NCBI GenBank assembly: GCA_947488345.1
Contig: CANKZQ010000003.1
Coordinates: forward strand, 372,001 to 436,000
Length of the DNA: 64,000 nt
Reading direction: 5' to 3'
Source of the DNA: an uncultured Flavobacteriaceae bacterium
GTDB taxonomy: Bacteria > Bacteroidota > Bacteroidia > Flavobacteriales > Flavobacteriaceae
Positions within the stretch are counted from its first letter, which is position 1. The number at the start of each line of letters is the position of its first letter. The position numbers and the translations under genes are program-made. Below, piece after piece: positions 20,801-29,750 of this stretch. The notes under the pieces are model-generated. The model saw nothing but the letters and a program-made list of their open reading frames with translations. It searched no databases and had not been told where the DNA came from.

Positions 20801-23800
20801 ACATTTGATTTAGCATACTACCCTAAAGAGAGAGGTCCTTATAACTTTAACGAAAATGTACTTAGTAATACATATGGCAACAATCCTGAAGATAAATGGG
20901 CAGGAATTATGCGTGCTTTGAACACTACAGATTTTCAACAAGCTAATGTAGAGTATATTCAGTTTTGGTTAATGGATCCCTATGAAAACTACTCAATTAC
21001 TCCTGAAGAAGGTGGTGAAGCGACTGTTAACCCGACAATCGACTTTGGTGGTGAACTCTATTTTAATTTAGGGAATGTTTCTGAAGATATTTTGCCAGAT
21101 AATAGGAGAATGTATGAAAACGGATTGCCCAGAGATGGCGTCAAAGTGGATGAAACAGGATTATCTCCTAATGTGAATAGAACTGAATGGGGTGATGTAC
21201 CCATTAATCAATCTTTAATTTATGCCTTTACGGAAGAGGATGACGAACGTCCGAATCAAGATGTGGGTCTTGACGGCTTAACTGATGCTGAAGAAGCCAC
21301 AAGGTTCCCTAACTTTGGACCAGACCCATCTAACGATAACTATAATTTCTTTAGAGGGAGCAACTTAGATGCAATTGATGCGTCTATCTTAACAAGATAT
21401 CGCAATTTTAATAACGCCGAAGGGAACTCACCAACAATTAATAACTCTACGGAGTCTTTCCCTACTTCTGGAACATCATTCCCTGATATCGAAGATATCA
21501 ATCGAGATCAAACGATGAGTGCTGTAGAGAGTTACTATCAGTATCGGGTTTCCTTAAATCCAGCAGATTTAGTCGTTGGACAAAATAACATTGTAGATCA
21601 AAAAAATGTTACGGTAAACTTACCGAATGGAGCCACACAACAATCAACTTGGTATCAGTTTAGAATTCCGATTACTACGGGTACTCCAATTGGTGGTATA
21701 TCAGGATTCAATGCAATTCGATTCATGCGAATGTATCTTACAAAATTTAGAATACCCGTAGTACTTCGTTTCGGAGAACTCGAATTGATACGTGGAGATT
21801 GGAGACGTTATACAAGATCACTAGTAGAACCTCTACCTGCAGATCCGGAGTTGGATGAAGATGAAAATAGAAATTTTGAAGTGGGTGTTGTGAACATTCA
21901 AGAGAATGAAAATAAACAACCTATTCCCTATGTTTTACCTCCAGGTGTTCGAAGAGAACGTTTGCAAGGTAGTACGACCATACAAGAACAAAATGAGCAA
22001 TCTCTATTAGTGAGAGTTAAAGAATTAGAGCCGGGTGAAACACGTGCCGTTTTTAAGAATACTAGTTACGATATGCGTATGTTTAACAAATTGAAGATGT
22101 TTGTACATGCCGAGAGTATTCCAGGTTTGCCAGCTACAGACAACAACGATTTAACCGCTATTATTCGCTTAGGAAGTGATACTGATGACAACTTTTATCA
22201 GCTAGAAATTCCATTAAAAATTACCGAATCTGGGCAAACTCTTGCCGATAGTATTTGGAAGAATGATTTTGACACTAAGTTAAAAGATCTTGGAAAATTG
22301 AAATTAGAACGCTTGAATACAACGGCGCCTACAAATGAATTATTTCCAAGTATTTCCTCAGCTCCAGAGGCTCGAATTAGAGTGCGTGGAAATCCGAATT
22401 TATCGAATTTAAGAACCATTATGATTGGTGTTCGTAACGATGCAACCACCAATAGAACTGCCGAACTTTGGTTTAATGAATTGCGCGTTGCCGAATTTGA
22501 CAATAAAGGAGGTTGGGCCGCCGTGTTAAACGCGGATGCTAATTTTGCCGATTTTGCCGATGTTTCTATATCCGCAAGAGCGAATTCTGACGGTTTTGGT
22601 AGCTTAGAGCAACGGGTCCAAGAAAGAAGTCAAGAAGACGTGAAACAGTACGATATTGTGACCAATGTGAACCTCGGACAATTACTTCCGAAAAAAGCAG
22701 GTATCAAAATACCTTTGAATTATAGTATTTCTGAAGAGTTTAAAGATCCTAAATGGGATCCACAGTATCAAGATGTACTTTTTGAAGATGCCCAAGATAT
22801 TAATCCGAATAGCGAGAATTCTAGAGACTACACCAAACGACGTAGTATCAATTTAATCAATGTCCGTAAAGAAAGAACGAACAATGAAAAGAAGAGACGC
22901 TTTTATGATATTGAAAATGTATCTGCATCGTATTCATTTAGTGAAACCTTCCATAAAGACTATAATGTTGTTCGTTTTTTAGATCAAAACATAAGGGCTT
23001 CAGCTAGTTATAATCATAGCTTTAAACCGCTACCCCTAGAACCCTTGAAAAACTGGAAATTTTTAAATAAGAGTAGCTATTTGAAATTCATTAAAGACCT
23101 GAACATCAACTTGCTGCCGACTACAATTTCGGTAAATTCTAATATTGTGCGTAGTTTTAATCAACAAGAGTCGCGTTCATTAGTAGAAAGCCTTCCTGCT
23201 TTACCTGTGTTGACACAACGTCGTTTTATGTTTGATTGGGATTATACAGTGGCTTACAACCTAACAAAATCATTACAATTCTCATTTAGAGCAGCGAATA
23301 ATTTTATTTATGATCAATTTGACCCAGATAGTGATCAAACTATTTTCAGTAATTTCTTTGAGGTAGGTCGACCGAATAATTATCATCAGACGTTAGATGC
23401 CAACTATAAGGTTCCTATCAACAAAATACCAATTTTCGATTTTATAAATGCCACCTATAAGTATACAGCAGATTTCGATTGGCAAGCACCTTCTGAGAGT
23501 TACGTTGAGCAAATAGGTAATACTATTCAAAATGCGAATACACATTCTTTATCGGCCGATTTAGACATGCGAAAATTCTACAAGCGCATTGGACTTTTAG
23601 ATTTAGCAAAGCCGAAAAGAAAAAAGAAAAAAAGAACGAAGAAGAACAATAAAAAGAAAAGCGATACATCTCAACCGAGGATTGCCAAGGCCGCGAAACC
23701 AGCACCGGTAGGAAGAAATACGAAAAAACAAACTGGAGGCCAAAAAGTACTGCAGAGTTTTGTTGACGTTTTAACCTCAGTTAAAAAAATTAGAGTTGGA

Positions 23801-25066
23801 TATACCGAAAACAACGGTACAATATTACCTGGTTACATACCCGACATCGGCTTTTTAGGAAGAAATCGTTTTGGAGGGGGCTTAGCTCCAACTTTAGGAT
23901 TTGTATTTGGGAGCCAACGTGACATTAGACAAACGGCAATTACTAATGATTGGTTGCTTACGAATGATGACTTTAGTAAGACATTCAGTACACGCAAACT
24001 AACCAAGTTAGACCTGAGTGCAGAAGTAAGACCCGCGAAAAACTTAAACATCGAATTAACAGCGAGTAGACTTTTTGCTAGTAATATATCTCAGCAAATA
24101 GCTTTAAATGATGCAGGCAATGCATTAGATACTAACTTCCCTGTCAATGAAGTTGGTAATTTTAGCATTAGTACTTTTATGTTGAAGAATGCATTTGATG
24201 GTAATGGTGATGCTACCTTCGAAAAATTTAAAGCCAATAGAGCGATTATTGCACAGCGTCTGGCAAATGAAACCGGGCAGCCAATTTCTGGATATGGTTT
24301 GAATAGTACCCAAGTATTACTCCCTGCCTTCTTAGCTACCTATACGGGTCAGAGTCCTGAAAAAGTAAAAACGAGCCCGTTTAGAGATATTCCGATTCCG
24401 AATTGGCGTGTAAATTATAAAGGGCTCATGAAATTTGCCTGGTTTAAAAAGCACTTTAGAAGTTTTACCATAGAACATAAATACAACGCCACCTACTCTA
24501 TCATTGGTTTTAGTAATAACTTATTGTTTGGTGGTCCAAATGACCTTAACGGAAACATACAGCCAGAAAAATTGTTTACGGGTATCAATCTCGTAGAAGA
24601 ATTCTCTCCTTTGGTGAAAGTCGATATGAAAATGCGTAACTCTTTTTCATTGAGAGCAGAAATCCGTAAAGATAAAGCCCTCAACTTAAATTTTAATAAC
24701 AATACACTTACCGAAATAAGAGGAACCGAATTTATTGTTGGTTTAGGATATCGACTCAAAGATGTACGCTTTAAAATGAAAACGGGTGAGGTAACCACCA
24801 CATTTAAAGGAGACATTAACTTAAAGGCTGATTTAGGTATTCGAAATAATTCGACAATCATAAGATCTATCGATATCAATAACAATCAAATTACGGGCGG
24901 ACAAAAACTAATCTCTTTTAAGTTCGTCGCCGACTATGCCTTGAATCAAAATTTGTTGGCCTCTTTATTTTATGATCAAAATTCTTCTCAGTTCTTGATC
25001 TCGACAACTTTTCCAAGAAAATCTGTCAATGCAGGAATAAGTTTACGATATACTATTGGAAATTAA
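17882..25066 (+). CDS. sprA: SprA, outer-membrane translocon of the type IX secretion system
   Basis: Giant beta-barrel that forms the type IX protein-conducting channel; needed for export of gliding adhesins such as SprB. The protein has 2394 residues from ATG at 17882, close to the roughly 2400 of studied SprA proteins. An in-frame TTG at 17867 lies directly on the ruvA stop and is less likely. A signal peptide ending ISHSQ is followed by a proline-rich segment (PPPPPKPK), then long stretches of alternating barrel strands to a C-terminal RYTIGN. A polybasic insert lies at residues 1910-1926. Downstream gcvH and a VanZ-like gene keep the order I recall from F. johnsoniae. Confidence 0.96.
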   Translation: MLRTYSSLLFFVLFFTTSISHSQIPPPPPKPKTAAKKDTTKVPIVKKDTIKIDSVTALPYPFKPNQKGGLFLNEIKNMEVIYDPVKGHYIFVEKIGDYFIKHPFYMTAKEYEEYRLTRDMLKYFKDKISAVGGRKKNASEAQKNLLPAYYVKSEFFENIFGGNKIEVNPQGSVLVKMGLLFQRVENPQLSERNRRSRTFDFGQEINASLNAQVGKRLKVNAAFDTQSTFNFQNQVKLEYTPTEDDIIRKIEVGNVSMPIQSSLISGAQNLFGVKTELQFGKTTVTGVFSQQRSQTRSVQAQGGSTIQEFNIRASEYDDNRHFFLSQQFRDSYNDALKQLPLVTSSKYITRVEVWITNRNSTTEDVRNIVALADLGEGDVTNLGAPALVTVNGSQDPSNETNSLSTFLTAGNPIRSISTVNSALAGYEQGSDYSILENARKLTLGIDFELNPQLGYITLNRRLADSDVLAVAYEYTENRPNASNPGENVFRVGELSGDGVTAPDNLVVKLLRSEIIDTSLPLWDLMMKNVYSLPGAFQLQPDGFRLEVLYQDDATGVPVNFLQNAETVIDTDSVSKQPLLNLLRLDILDGTNNILDGGDGYFDFVEGVTINSQDGYIIFPTVEPFGSSGAATTNLLETGELGQILTDPADDRFIFNELYDLPKAQAQNDFQSKDKYSLSGYFKSESSGGIRLNAFNVPRGSVTVTSGGRELLEGSDYVVDYQSGTVQIINPNLVASNAPINVSVENNNGFNQQRRSFMGVDVQHIFNDQLAIGGTVVNLNERPFTQKPQFGAEPVNNTIIGFNLNYNTEVPKFTKWVNKLPNIDTDATSNFSLRAEAAYLLPGSPRGINLSGKAASYVDDFEGSQIPLDISSPRQWFLASVPTKQTDPTLDFTNANVPGNLNPGVPGANNANLRLGAERSKLAWYTIDRLFYGSTLKPSNINDIELSRAEVRRVGFQELFPELDLDVTQSNIVNTFDLAYYPKERGPYNFNENVLSNTYGNNPEDKWAGIMRALNTTDFQQANVEYIQFWLMDPYENYSITPEEGGEATVNPTIDFGGELYFNLGNVSEDILPDNRRMYENGLPRDGVKVDETGLSPNVNRTEWGDVPINQSLIYAFTEEDDERPNQDVGLDGLTDAEEATRFPNFGPDPSNDNYNFFRGSNLDAIDASILTRYRNFNNAEGNSPTINNSTESFPTSGTSFPDIEDINRDQTMSAVESYYQYRVSLNPADLVVGQNNIVDQKNVTVNLPNGATQQSTWYQFRIPITTGTPIGGISGFNAIRFMRMYLTKFRIPVVLRFGELELIRGDWRRYTRSLVEPLPADPELDEDENRNFEVGVVNIQENENKQPIPYVLPPGVRRERLQGSTTIQEQNEQSLLVRVKELEPGETRAVFKNTSYDMRMFNKLKMFVHAESIPGLPATDNNDLTAIIRLGSDTDDNFYQLEIPLKITESGQTLADSIWKNDFDTKLKDLGKLKLERLNTTAPTNELFPSISSAPEARIRVRGNPNLSNLRTIMIGVRNDATTNRTAELWFNELRVAEFDNKGGWAAVLNADANFADFADVSISARANSDGFGSLEQRVQERSQEDVKQYDIVTNVNLGQLLPKKAGIKIPLNYSISEEFKDPKWDPQYQDVLFEDAQDINPNSENSRDYTKRRSINLINVRKERTNNEKKRRFYDIENVSASYSFSETFHKDYNVVRFLDQNIRASASYNHSFKPLPLEPLKNWKFLNKSSYLKFIKDLNINLLPTTISVNSNIVRSFNQQESRSLVESLPALPVLTQRRFMFDWDYTVAYNLTKSLQFSFRAANNFIYDQFDPDSDQTIFSNFFEVGRPNNYHQTLDANYKVPINKIPIFDFINATYKYTADFDWQAPSESYVEQIGNTIQNANTHSLSADLDMRKFYKRIGLLDLAKPKRKKKKRTKKNNKKKSDTSQPRIAKAAKPAPVGRNTKKQTGGQKVLQSFVDVLTSVKKIRVGYTENNGTILPGYIPDIGFLGRNRFGGGLAPTLGFVFGSQRDIRQTAITNDWLLTNDDFSKTFSTRKLTKLDLSAEVRPAKNLNIELTASRLFASNISQQIALNDAGNALDTNFPVNEVGNFSISTFMLKNAFDGNGDATFEKFKANRAIIAQRLANETGQPISGYGLNSTQVLLPAFLATYTGQSPEKVKTSPFRDIPIPNWRVNYKGLMKFAWFKKHFRSFTIEHKYNATYSIIGFSNNLLFGGPNDLNGNIQPEKLFTGINLVEEFSPLVKVDMKMRNSFSLRAEIRKDKALNLNFNNNTLTEIRGTEFIVGLGYRLKDVRFKMKTGEVTTTFKGDINLKADLGIRNNSTIIRSIDINNNQITGGQKLISFKFVADYALNQNLLASLFYDQNSSQFLISTTFPRKSVNAGISLRYTIGN

Positions 25067-25104
25067 CTGAAAAAAATTAAATTCGCATTACTAAACAAAG
25101 TACT

Positions 25105-25485
25105 ATGAATATTCCAGCTGATTTAAAATACACAAAAGACCATGAATGGATCAAAATTGATGGCGATGTAGCGACCATTGGTATTACCGCATTTGCCCAA
25201 AGTGAATTGGGTGATATCGTATATGTCGATGTAGATACACTCGACGAAACGGTCGATAAAGATGAAGTATTTGGTTCGGTTGAAGCCGTGAAAACAGTTT
25301 CTGATCTTTTTATGCCCTTGACAGGAGAAGTAATCGAATTCAATGAAGCGCTGGAAGATAGTCCTGAAAGTGTAAATAGCGATCCTTATGGTGATGGTTG
25401 GATGATTAAAATACAAATTAGTGACACTACCGAAATAGATACACTTCTAGATGCTGATGGATATAAAAACCTTATTGGCGCGTAG
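25105..25485 (+). CDS. gcvH: Glycine cleavage system H protein
   Basis: Lipoyl carrier that shuttles the aminomethyl group between the P, T and L proteins of glycine cleavage. The 126-residue protein has the family start (IPADLKYTKDHEW) and the lipoylated lysine K63 in GSVEAVKTVSDLF, then NSDPYGDGWMIKI. Length is standard. None of gcvP, gcvT or lpd is adjacent. It lies 38 bases after sprA and its 3' end overlaps the next gene in another frame. Confidence 0.98.
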   Translation: MNIPADLKYTKDHEWIKIDGDVATIGITAFAQSELGDIVYVDVDTLDETVDKDEVFGSVEAVKTVSDLFMPLTGEVIEFNEALEDSPESVNSDPYGDGWMIKIQISDTTEIDTLLDADGYKNLIGA

Positions 25486-25846
25486 AGCATATGCCATTGC
25501 AATTGCCTTCACTATTTTTATTACTGTAACCAGTCTAATTTCATTAAAAGGCCTGAAAACAGTTTCAATAAGTATTAATAACTTTGATAAAATAGTACAT
25601 TTCACTTCGTATTTTATTCTCACCTTAAGTTGGTTTTTTGCGACACAAGCACTCACTAAAAAGAGAAAGAATAAAATAATTTTAGTGCTCTCTTTGATAT
25701 CTTATGGCATAATTATTGAGGCTTTGCAAGGTAGCATGACAACTCATAGACAAGCTGATATTTATGATATATTGGCGAATTCTATTGGAGTAATTTTAGC
25801 AACAATTTTATTTCCTAGACTAAACCGCTGGTTTGATTCTATTTAA
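25451..25846 (+). CDS. VanZ-like small membrane protein
   Basis: A 131-residue protein with about four membrane helices and the VanZ-family pattern: a first helix, then NFDKIVHFTSYFILTLSW, then a polar GSMTTHRQADIYDILANSIG segment before the last helix. VanZ relatives occur widely and their biochemical role is uncertain. The ATG at 25451 overlaps gcvH by 35 bases; a second in-frame ATG at 25457 still overlaps. Translation is therefore probably coupled to gcvH. Confidence 0.85.
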   Translation: MLMDIKTLLARRAYAIAIAFTIFITVTSLISLKGLKTVSISINNFDKIVHFTSYFILTLSWFFATQALTKKRKNKIILVLSLISYGIIIEALQGSMTTHRQADIYDILANSIGVILATILFPRLNRWFDSI

Positions 25847-25907
25847 AAAAGTTGTTTTTATCATTATTTATTTATTAAATTAGCAAACAAATAAATCTCT
25901 TTTACAG

Positions 25908-26627
25908 ATGGAAGTTAAAAAAAACCCGAAAGCAAATCTAGAAAGCTACACAAAGTTGTTTTTACAACTTGGTTTGGTACTTGCCTTATTAATTATTTAT
26001 GTAGGTATTGAATACAAAACCTTTGATAAAAGTTTAGCTGACTTAGGTGATGGAACAAATCAAGAAGAAATCGAGGAAGACATTCCAATTACAGAACGTA
26101 TAGAACAAATCAAGCCACCTCCACCTCCACCACCTGCTCCTGAAAAAATAGAAGTAGTTGAAGATGAGAAAGAGGTAGAAGAGACGGTATTAGAGTCTAC
26201 AGAGACCGACGAAGATGAAGTTGTAGAAATTGAAGAAATTGAAGAAGCTGTAGAAGAAGAAGAAGTTGCAGAAGATGTACCTTTTGCAATTATTGAAGAT
26301 GTACCTGTATACCCTGGATGTAAAGGAACAAAACAACAGAAAAAAGCCTGTTTAAATAAATCGATGCAAAAGCATGTTGCGCGTAAATTTAATGCCGATT
26401 TAGCCACAGATTTAGGATTAGCACCAGGTAAGAAAAAGATATTTATTCAGTTTAAGATTACAAAAACTGGTACCATACAGATTATTGGTGCAAGAGCTCC
26501 TCACGCAAGACTTGAAAAAGAAGCAAAGCGTGTTGTAAACTTATTACCGAAAATGATTCCAGGAAAACAACGTGGTCGTCCTGTGAATGTAACATACATG
26601 TTGCCAATATCATTTAATGTAGAGTAA
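25908..26627 (+). CDS. TonB-like energy transducer, tandem copy 1
   Basis: A 239-residue protein built like TonB: one N-terminal membrane helix (LFLQLGLVLALLIIYVGIEY), an EDIPITERIEQIKP segment with seven prolines, an unusually acidic Glu/Val linker (about residues 80-125), and a C-terminal TonB domain ending VTYMLPISFNVE. The motif PVYPGC with a second Cys 10 residues later suggests a disulphide. Two paralogues follow directly and a fourth lies at 46390. TonB proteins pass proton-motive force to outer-membrane receptors; the partner here is unknown and no exbB/exbD is in the window. Confidence 0.85.
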   Translation: MEVKKNPKANLESYTKLFLQLGLVLALLIIYVGIEYKTFDKSLADLGDGTNQEEIEEDIPITERIEQIKPPPPPPPAPEKIEVVEDEKEVEETVLESTETDEDEVVEIEEIEEAVEEEEVAEDVPFAIIEDVPVYPGCKGTKQQKKACLNKSMQKHVARKFNADLATDLGLAPGKKKIFIQFKITKTGTIQIIGARAPHARLEKEAKRVVNLLPKMIPGKQRGRPVNVTYMLPISFNVE

Positions 26628-26648
26628 CATATACTGACAAATAAAATA

Positions 26649-26676
26649 AAAAACCCAGCCTTCGCTGGGTTTTTTA
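26649..26676 (+). terminator. Rho-independent terminator after tonB-like copy 1
   Basis: A perfect 9-bp stem, AAACCCAGC / GCTGGGTTT, with loop CTTC lies between an A-run and a T-run, so it could stop transcription in both directions. Confidence 0.88.
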
Positions 26677-26764
26677 TTTTATACCCCTTTATTGAACTGA
26701 TTTATATCATTCTTTTTTTACCAAGTATCATATAGCTTAGAGGTCATTAATTAAACTAATGATT

Positions 26765-27493
26765 ATGGAAAGTAAGAAAAATGATAACGTTAAAATTGAA
26801 AATTTCAGTAAATTCTTCTTTCAACTAGGGTTGGTATTTTCATTACTTGTTGTTCACCTTTCGCTCGAACATAAAGTATCAGAGCGCTCAATGAGTGAAT
26901 TAGTTGCTGGAAATACGCACAACGAACTCATAGAAGATATTCCAATTACAGAGCGACTAGAAATGGTTAAACCACCTCCTCCACCTCCTGCGGCACCCGA
27001 AGTAATCGAAATTGTCGAAGATAAAACCGACATAGAGGAAACGGTATTAGAATCTACTGAAACAGACGAAAATCAAGTTATTGAAATTACAGAAATTGAT
27101 GATATTGAAGAAGTCATTGAAGAAGAAATAGTCGTTGAAGATGTGCCCTTTGCCATCATTGAAGAAGCACCAATTTATCCAGGATGTAAAGGGAGCAAAA
27201 AAGAAAAAAAACAGTGTTTTATCGCTAAAATTAAAGCGCATGTAGGTAAGAAATACAATATTGGTTTGGCGCAAGAACTTGGACTGGTACAAGGAAAGAA
27301 AAAGCTCTATGTGCTATTTAAAATTGATCAAAATGGTGATGTGGTCAACATTCAAGCCCGAGGCCCACATAAGAGATTAGAACAAGAAGCTGTAAAAGTA
27401 ATTAAACAATTACCTAAAATGACTCCAGCGCGACAACGAGATAGACCTGTTGGTGTTAAATACGTACTACCCATTACCTTCGATGTTCAGTAG
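26765..27493 (+). CDS. TonB-like energy transducer, tandem copy 2
   Basis: A 242-residue paralogue of copy 1 with the same order: membrane helix FFFQLGLVFSLLVVHLSL, EDIPITERLEMVKP with a polyproline run, an acidic linker containing ETVLESTETDE (identical to copy 1), the PIYPGC motif with a second Cys 10 residues later, and a TonB domain ending KYVLPITFDVQ. I choose ATG at 26765 because it matches the start of copy 1; another ATG lies six bases upstream. Separate terminators on both sides suggest its own transcription unit. Confidence 0.85.
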   Translation: MESKKNDNVKIENFSKFFFQLGLVFSLLVVHLSLEHKVSERSMSELVAGNTHNELIEDIPITERLEMVKPPPPPPAAPEVIEIVEDKTDIEETVLESTETDENQVIEITEIDDIEEVIEEEIVVEDVPFAIIEEAPIYPGCKGSKKEKKQCFIAKIKAHVGKKYNIGLAQELGLVQGKKKLYVLFKIDQNGDVVNIQARGPHKRLEQEAVKVIKQLPKMTPARQRDRPVGVKYVLPITFDVQ

Positions 27494-27500
27494 ATTTAAA

Positions 27501-27526
27501 ATCCCAACCTTTCGGTTGGGATTTTT
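27501..27526 (+). terminator. Rho-independent terminator after tonB-like copy 2
   Basis: A perfect 9-bp stem (ATCCCAACC / GGTTGGGAT) with loop TTTC is followed by five T residues, 8 bases after the stop codon. Confidence 0.85.
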
Positions 27527-27577
27527 GGTATGTTTCTTGTGGTTGTTAACATAATTTTAACGTCTTAAATTAATATT

Positions 27578-28318
27578 ATGAATTCACAAAAACAACACCG
27601 AAATGACAAGTTACAAAAAAGTTCAGTACTCTTTCTTCAACTAGGCTTGGTCTTAGCCCTATTTCTCGCGTACACAGCTTTAGAATTTGAAAGTATTAAA
27701 ACCAAGTTGGACTTCACTGTTGAAAATCAAGAAGATCCTGAAATAGAAATTGCTCCGGACAAAATTTTTACCATTGAGCGACCGGAAACAAAACCTATTG
27801 AACAAAAAACACCCTCTAAATCTTTGGTAGACATTGAAATCGTACCCGATGATATACCAACACCAACAGCTATTTTAGACCCTATAGACAAAGATCCCGA
27901 ACCGTCTATTGATGATCAAATAGGTAAATTACCAGGTAACGATACCGAACCTGTTGAACCTCCTGTAGACGATATAATTTTTGAAAAAATCGAAGATGCA
28001 CCAATCTTTCCTGGTTGTGAAGGTCTAGAAAAGTTAGCGGCTAAACAATGTTTTACAAATGGAATTTCAAAATTTGTTAATAGAAAGTTCAACACAGGCA
28101 TCGCAGATGATTTGACTGGAAAACAAAAAATATGGGTACAATTTGTCGTTGATAAAACGGGAACAGTTACGGACATTCAAGCCAGATCTCATCATAAAAA
28201 ACTAGAAAAGGAAGCCATACGTGTTGTTAAAAAACTCCCGCAGATGACTCCAGGTAAACAAAGAAAAAGAGCTGTAAATGTAAAATATACCTTACCGATT
28301 ATCTTTCATACTTATTAA
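27578..28318 (+). CDS. TonB-like energy transducer, tandem copy 3 (diverged)
   Basis: A 246-residue paralogue that keeps the N-terminal helix (LFLQLGLVLALFLAYTALEF) and the TonB C-terminal domain (KIWVQFVVDKTGTVTDIQAR, ending KYTLPIIFHTY). Its linker differs: the polyproline run is lost and replaced by scattered Pro, Asp and Glu (TIERPETKP, DDIPTPTAI). The cysteine pair is kept in PIFPGC with the second Cys 11 residues on, one more than in the other copies. Its divergence suggests a different partner or age from copies 1 and 2. Confidence 0.83.
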   Translation: MNSQKQHRNDKLQKSSVLFLQLGLVLALFLAYTALEFESIKTKLDFTVENQEDPEIEIAPDKIFTIERPETKPIEQKTPSKSLVDIEIVPDDIPTPTAILDPIDKDPEPSIDDQIGKLPGNDTEPVEPPVDDIIFEKIEDAPIFPGCEGLEKLAAKQCFTNGISKFVNRKFNTGIADDLTGKQKIWVQFVVDKTGTVTDIQARSHHKKLEKEAIRVVKKLPQMTPGKQRKRAVNVKYTLPIIFHTY

Positions 28319-28330
28319 GATTCATAAAAA

Positions 28331-28366
28331 TCCAGTCCCGAAGACTCGTGACTGGATTTTTTTTTG
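28331..28366 (+). terminator. Rho-independent terminator after tonB-like copy 3
   Basis: Outer stem TCCAGTC / GACTGGA with an inner CGA / TCG stem and loop AGAC, followed by nine T residues. Confidence 0.85.
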
Positions 28367-28398
28367 TTTAATTTGGTGCCCAGATAGAAACAAATACC

Positions 28399-29142
28399 AT
28401 GAAAATCAACGAGTTTTTAGAGAGTACCTATTTAAAAACTTCCGCGCAAGCGAATATCACCGATACCAAAACGTTACAAACTGTTATAATTTTGGTGAAA
28501 GAAGCCATCGAACATCGATTCAAACTTGTGATGGTTCGTCCTAAGTTCATTTTACAGGCGAAACAGCTGATTTCAACTGCTAACAGCGATGTCCTAGTAG
28601 GCACAGTCATTGGTTTTCACGAAGGGACATATACAGTACAACAAAAGTTAGAAGAAGCAAAATTAGCCATTCAACATGATGTGGATGATTTGGATTTTGT
28701 TATCAATTACCAAGCATTCATAGAGGGAAATATTGAAATGGTGAAGAAAGAAATATGTGAATGTACCAAATTGGTACGAGATGCTCAAAAAACAATTAAA
28801 TGGATTATTGAAGTAGCCGCTTTGACAAATGATCAAATTATTACCTTAACAAGACTCATTCGCGATACTATTTTGACTAATTTTGACCCAAAACATGCAG
28901 CTTGCGTTTATGTGAAATCCTCTACCGGATTCTTTAAAACGAAAGATAATAAACCAAATGGTGCTACGTTTGAAACTATAGCATTAATGGTTAAAAACGC
29001 TGCTCCATTACCTGTAAAAGCCGCAGGCGGAGTTCGAACCTATGAAGACGCATTAAAAATGATTACTTTAGGGGTCACTAGAATTGGAACTTCATCGGCA
29101 AAAATGATATTACAAAAACAAAAAAATAACACTAACTACTAA
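28399..29142 (+). CDS. deoC: Deoxyribose-phosphate aldolase
   Basis: Cleaves 2-deoxyribose 5-phosphate to glyceraldehyde 3-phosphate and acetaldehyde in deoxynucleoside catabolism. The 247-residue protein has the Schiff-base lysine in CVYVKSSTGF, the second catalytic lysine in LPVKAAGGVRTYEDAL and the aspartate in VDDLDFVINY. Length is standard. It begins 33 bases after a strong terminator and may be the first gene of a deoC-acyltransferase-remB unit, since the next genes follow at 5 and 27 bases. Confidence 0.94.
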   Translation: MKINEFLESTYLKTSAQANITDTKTLQTVIILVKEAIEHRFKLVMVRPKFILQAKQLISTANSDVLVGTVIGFHEGTYTVQQKLEEAKLAIQHDVDDLDFVINYQAFIEGNIEMVKKEICECTKLVRDAQKTIKWIIEVAALTNDQIITLTRLIRDTILTNFDPKHAACVYVKSSTGFFKTKDNKPNGATFETIALMVKNAAPLPVKAAGGVRTYEDALKMITLGVTRIGTSSAKMILQKQKNNTNY

Positions 29143-29147
29143 ACTAT

Positions 29148-29723
29148 ATGGATCGTAATTATTTCGCTCATGAAACCGCCGTAATTGATGACAATTGCAT
29201 CATCGGTGATCATACCAAAATATGGCACTTTAGTCATATTATGCCTAACTGTAAAATTGGAAATAAGTGTAATATAGGACAAAATGTTGTGGTCTCTCCC
29301 GATGTTATACTAGGAAATAATGTGAAGGTGCAAAACAACGTTTCTATTTATACGGGCGTTGAGTGTGAAGACGATGTTTTCTTAGGGCCTTCTATGGTTT
29401 TTACAAATGTAATCAACCCAAGAAGTGCAGTCATAAGAAAAGATGAATACAAAAAAACTATTGTAAGAAAAGGGGCAAGTATTGGCGCCAATGCGACTAT
29501 AATATGTGGAAATGATATCGGAGAATTCGCCCTTATAGGTGCAGGAAGCGTAGTTACAAAAGAAGTACTGCCCTATGCCTTAGTTGTTGGCAACCCTTCT
29601 AAGCAGATTGGTTGGATTAGTGAATTCGGACACCGATTAGAATTCAATGATGATAATATTGCTATTTGTCCAGAAAGCAATGAGAAATATGTATTAAAAA
29701 ACAACAGCGTACAGAAACAATAA
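29148..29723 (+). CDS. Hexapeptide-repeat N-acetyltransferase (WbpD/WlbB-like)
   Basis: A 191-residue left-handed beta-helix acyltransferase with serial hexapeptide repeats (IGDHTKIWHFSHIMPNCKIG, then IGNKCNIGQNVVVSPDVILG). The segment TNVINPRSAVIRKDEYKKT resembles the enzymes that acetylate UDP-2-acetamido-3-amino sugars in surface polysaccharide synthesis. No other polysaccharide gene is adjacent, so the substrate is not settled by context. It starts 5 bases after deoC. Confidence 0.85.
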   Translation: MDRNYFAHETAVIDDNCIIGDHTKIWHFSHIMPNCKIGNKCNIGQNVVVSPDVILGNNVKVQNNVSIYTGVECEDDVFLGPSMVFTNVINPRSAVIRKDEYKKTIVRKGASIGANATIICGNDIGEFALIGAGSVVTKEVLPYALVVGNPSKQIGWISEFGHRLEFNDDNIAICPESNEKYVLKNNSVQKQ

Positions 29724-29750
29724 TCTTTACTAAACTTCTAAGTTATTTTT

